Shown here one piece after another: positions 5,633-7,934 of a DNA stretch of 7,934 nucleotides (position 1 is the first letter of the stretch; each line of letters begins with the position of its first letter). Both the position numbers and the translations under genes were made by a program. Source of the DNA: Pseudomonadota bacterium (GTDB lineage: Bacteria; Desulfobacterota; Desulfobacteria; Desulfobacterales; C00003060); assembly GCA_015222985.1 (NCBI GenBank), contig JADFWI010000052.1:1-7934 (forward strand). The letters run 5' to 3'. Below the pieces are notes generated by a model. That model was given only the letters and a program-made list of their open reading frames with translations. It did no database searches and had not been told where the DNA came from.

Positions 5633-6628
5633 ATGACGAGGAGTTACGGGTTGGCAAAAAACAGGAGCGCTGTGCATCTGACAATCTTTGGGGGGTGTCT
5701 GTTTCTATTTCCTTTGCTTGCCCGATGGATCAGTTTTTTAGAGCATTACGTGGATGTCATGGTCTTTGTAGGTATCTATAGTCTTGTAGCCGTTGGGCTT
5801 TGTCTTCTCATGGGCTATGCAGGCCAGATATCCCTAGGCCATGCCTCGTTTTTCGGGTTGGGGGCCTACGTTTCAGGTATCATAACGGCCAAGTATGGCG
5901 TGAACCCATGGTTTTGCATCCTCCTTGGCATGGTGGTCTCCGGGGGTGTTGCTTTCATAATTGGCGCCCCATCTTTGAGGCTGAGAGGGCACTACCTTGC
6001 CATGGCTACCCTGGCTTTTTGCATAATTATCACGATCATCTTCAATGAGTCCATAGCGTTTACAGGAGGTCCTGACGGGCTGGCTTTCATTCCGGGCATT
6101 AGCATTATGGGGTATGCTCTCGATTCGGTCGTGAAATACTACTTCTTTGTGTGGAGCGTGGTTCTCATGGTGCTGTTGCTTTGTCTTAACATCATCCAAT
6201 CAAGGGTGGGCCGAGCCCTGCGGTCAATACACGGCAGCGAGTTGGCAGCCAGCGCCGTTGGGGTGAACGTTGCAAAATACAAGATCTATGTTTTTGTGCT
6301 GTCTGCCGTGGTGGCCTCGGTTGCCGGCAGCCTGTATGCCCATTATTTGAACTTTATCAACCCTGCGAGCTTTGATCTCTTTGTCTCCATCAAACTTCTT
6401 ATTATGATCATCCTGGGGGGCATCTACAGCCTTTGGGGGGCCATCCTGGGCGCCGTGCTTATCACCTTTCTCAGCTATGAATGGCTACACTATTTTGGAG
6501 AAGCCGAGGTCATGGTGTACGGGGCCATTGTATTGATCATTGTGATTTTTCTCCCGGGCGGGGTGGTAAGCATACCCGAAAAGGTCAGAAGCCTGTGCAG
6601 GGGCTCAAAGCTCAAAGTTGAAGGGTGA
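5633..6628 (+). CDS. livM: Branched-chain amino-acid type ABC transporter permease LivM
   Basis: From this start it is a 331-residue polytopic inner-membrane protein with the LivM signature GYAGQISLGHASFFGLGAY (61-79), SLRLRGHYLAMATLAF (114-129), FTGGPDGL (143-150), the ATPase-docking stretch SRVGRALRSIHGSELAASAVG (190-210) and ILGGIYSLWGAILGAVL (260-276). It pairs with LivH. The start is uncertain. ATG 5633 has only a poor ribosome site, whereas in-frame TTG 5651 has GAGGAG (5638-5643) 7 bases before it; a GTG at 5606 is also open. I keep the ATG, with TTG 5651 about equally likely. The C-terminal residues GSKLKVEG are encoded by a 7-base tandem repeat that continues past the stop, so the native C-terminus may have been replaced. 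The ATPase genes livG/livF, usually next, are absent; a convergent gene follows after 11 bases. Confidence 0.94.
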   Translation: MTRSYGLAKNRSAVHLTIFGGCLFLFPLLARWISFLEHYVDVMVFVGIYSLVAVGLCLLMGYAGQISLGHASFFGLGAYVSGIITAKYGVNPWFCILLGMVVSGGVAFIIGAPSLRLRGHYLAMATLAFCIIITIIFNESIAFTGGPDGLAFIPGISIMGYALDSVVKYYFFVWSVVLMVLLLCLNIIQSRVGRALRSIHGSELAASAVGVNVAKYKIYVFVLSAVVASVAGSLYAHYLNFINPASFDLFVSIKLLIMIILGGIYSLWGAILGAVLITFLSYEWLHYFGEAEVMVYGAIVLIIVIFLPGGVVSIPEKVRSLCRGSKLKVEG

Positions 6629-6658
6629 AAGCCAGAGGCTCAAAGCTGAAAGCTCAAA
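6603..6658. repeat. Eight tandem 7-base repeats spanning the ends of two convergent genes
   Basis: Consecutive heptamers are GCTCAAA, GCTCAAA, GTTGAAG, GGTGAAA, GCCAGAG, GCTCAAA, GCTGAAA, GCTCAAA, with no gaps. The livM stop (TGA 6626-6628) falls in unit 4, and the stop of the minus-strand deacetylase (TCA at 6640-6642 on the plus strand) in unit 6. The array therefore encodes the last residues of both proteins and the whole 11-base intergenic gap. There is no obvious terminator for either gene here. Confidence 0.8.
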
Positions 6659-7695
6659 GGCCAATACGTCCTCTGCACCTCTATCACGTCTTTTACAATG
6701 GGGGGTATTGTCCCTTGTTCAAGGGACTCCAAATCGTCCTTGGTCAGTATGGTTTCCCGGGCAAGTTCCTTAAGTACCGCCTTGACTGATTCTCGAAGTC
6801 CTTCCAGGTGATAGCCTCCCTCGAGAGTAATGGCCAGGCGGCCAGAGCAATATGTTTGGGCAATCTCCATGATAACACGAGTAAGGGCAGCATAACCCTT
6901 TGGTGTGACCTTCATCCCCCCCAGGGGATCATCCACATAGGTGTCAAACCCAGCAGACACCAGGATAAACTCAGGCTGGAATGCGCTTGCAATAGGAGTG
7001 AGGATCTGTTTGAAGATTTGGAAAAAATCCGTATCTCCGTGGCCCGGCCATAACGGGACATTGACGGTATAGCCCTTGCCCTTGCTCTGTCCCACTTCCG
7101 CGAGATCGCCGCTTCCCGGATAGTAAGGGAACTGGTGTGTGGAAAAGTAAAGGACAGCGGGTTCTTCATAGAAGCTGTTTTGAGTGGCGTTACCATGATG
7201 CAGGTCCCAATCCACGATGAGTACTCTCTTAACCGAATGGATGTTCATGGCATAGAGGGCGCCGCAGGCCACATTGTTAAAGAGGCAAAAGCCCATAGCG
7301 CGGTCACGTTCTGCATGATGTCCCGGGGGTCTTACCAGGGCAAAACCGTTTCTTACAGTGCCGTCAAAGATCTTGTCAACGAGGCAGAGCAGACCGCCAA
7401 CTGCCAGTTCAGCCGCCTGAAAGGACAGGGGGGTTGTTTGGGTATCAGGGTCGAGAGACGAATGGGGCTTTCCGTCTGTGGCGGCGACCCTTTGGATGTG
7501 AGACTCGCTGTGGACCCAGGCAAGCTCCTCGCAGGTGGCTGCACGGGGCGAGATTGCAACGAATTTTTCAGCCATCTCTGCCTCATCCAGCATGTCATAA
7601 ATCACTCCCAGACGCTGTGGGCTTTCAACATGGGGATAACCGGCAAGGTGCTGTTTGTAAATGTCATGGCGGACCACGCCCGTGCTTGACGACAT
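6640..7695 (-). CDS. Histone deacetylase family zinc-dependent deacetylase / acetylpolyamine amidohydrolase
   Basis: The 351-residue protein carries the full arginase/deacetylase-fold active site. RPPGHHAE (122-129) holds the His pair, and GFCLFNN (135-141) follows. DWDLHHGN (162-169) supplies zinc ligands Asp164 and His166, SAGFDTYVDDPLGG (247-260) supplies zinc ligand Asp251, and LEGGYH (291-296) has the transition-state Tyr295. The family removes acetyl groups from acetyl-lysine in proteins, acetylpolyamines or other amides; the substrate cannot be read from sequence. Length is normal and no key residue is missing. The ATG at 7695-7693 is preceded by AGTGAGG about four bases upstream on the minus strand, a fair ribosome site. 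The gene is convergent with livM and so separate from the paaK-liv operon. The last residues after TYWPL (SFQL) come from the 7-base repeat, suggesting the native end was near YWPL. Confidence 0.95.
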   Translation of the reverse strand: MSSSTGVVRHDIYKQHLAGYPHVESPQRLGVIYDMLDEAEMAEKFVAISPRAATCEELAWVHSESHIQRVAATDGKPHSSLDPDTQTTPLSFQAAELAVGGLLCLVDKIFDGTVRNGFALVRPPGHHAERDRAMGFCLFNNVACGALYAMNIHSVKRVLIVDWDLHHGNATQNSFYEEPAVLYFSTHQFPYYPGSGDLAEVGQSKGKGYTVNVPLWPGHGDTDFFQIFKQILTPIASAFQPEFILVSAGFDTYVDDPLGGMKVTPKGYAALTRVIMEIAQTYCSGRLAITLEGGYHLEGLRESVKAVLKELARETILTKDDLESLEQGTIPPIVKDVIEVQRTYWPLSFQL

Positions 7696-7828
7696 GATGC
7701 CTCACTTGATTTCTCGGTCCCTGGTTACTGATGAGTTGATTACGCATTTAAATCTGTAACATGCTGGCTTGTAACCCGCAACACCTAACGTATCAGGGTT
7801 CCGTCATTCTCGAAGGTAGTCCTGTAAA

Positions 7829-7834
7829 ATTATA
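7829..7834 (-). promoter_or_regulatory. Candidate -10 box for the deacetylase gene
   Basis: Read on the minus strand this is a perfect TATAAT, about 134 bases upstream of the deacetylase start codon. The hexamer 17 bases further upstream is AAAATC, a poor -35, so this is a weak call based on the -10 alone. The rest of 7696-7858 shows no gene or convincing structure. Confidence 0.25.
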
Positions 7835-7860
7835 GAGATTGTTGCCAGATCGATTTTTTG

Positions 7861-7934
7861 TAAATTCGAAATTCGAAGCACGAAATCCGAAACAAATCCG
7901 AATGACCAAAGCACCAAATTCAAAAATAAAAGCA
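7861..7934. repeat. AT-rich degenerate repeat at the right edge
   Basis: The right end is built from near-copies of AAATTCGAA / AAATCCGAA with short inserts such as GCACG and AACA: AAATTCGAA, ATTCGAAGCACG, AAATCCGAAAC, AAATCCGAATGACC, AAAGCACC, AAATTC. No reading frame of interest lies in it. It is unlike the 7-base and 9-base repeats elsewhere in the window and may continue beyond the edge. Confidence 0.6.

Noticed and set aside
7135..7689. Plus-strand 184-codon frame opposite the deacetylase gene
   Set aside because: It is a shadow of the deacetylase, which has every catalytic motif of its family in the minus-strand frame.

Overview
The window looks like chromosomal DNA of an anaerobic bacterium of the former Deltaproteobacteria (Desulfobacterota, Desulfobacterales-like). 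This is inferred from protein style, from the gene order aryl-CoA ligase / tandem-ACT protein / branched-chain amino-acid type ABC transporter, and from AT-rich and GC-rich short degenerate repeats between genes. No rRNA, tRNA, CRISPR array, phage or transposase gene was seen.

Layout. 1-359: AT-richer DNA with one long open frame on the minus strand running off the left edge, a tentative partial gene. 471-1169 (+): membrane-anchored TPR protein. 1170-1495 (+): a 326-base leader region with a perfect -35 box, a 31-codon reading frame containing 9 phenylalanine codons, and a chain of mutually exclusive hairpins ending in two terminator-like structures. 1496-4484 (+): phenylacetate-CoA ligase (paaK), a two-ACT-domain protein and a periplasmic Liv-type binding protein (livK), each with a good Shine-Dalgarno. 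4485-4695: an inverted pair of degenerate 9-base repeat arrays. 4696-6628 (+): permeases livH and livM. 6603-6658: eight tandem 7-base repeats in which livM and a convergent gene both end. 6640-7695 (-): a zinc-dependent histone-deacetylase-family deacetylase. 7696-7934: its upstream region plus a third repeat type.

How it may work together. PaaK activates phenylacetate, the usual carboxylate from phenylalanine breakdown. ACT domains commonly bind amino acids, and LivKHM-type systems import amino acids or aromatic acids. The Phe-rich leader frame and alternative hairpins in front of paaK look like a ribosome-mediated phenylalanine attenuator. Such attenuators are classically known on biosynthetic or tRNA-charging operons (enterobacterial pheA, pheST). 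Here it sits on an apparent catabolic/uptake operon, and its hairpin chain has one switch more than the classical layout. This could invert the response so that Phe abundance gives read-through. The direction of the response is inference and is not settled by the sequence.

The ATPase genes livG and livF that normally complete such a transporter are absent from the window. livM instead runs into a repeat and a convergent gene.
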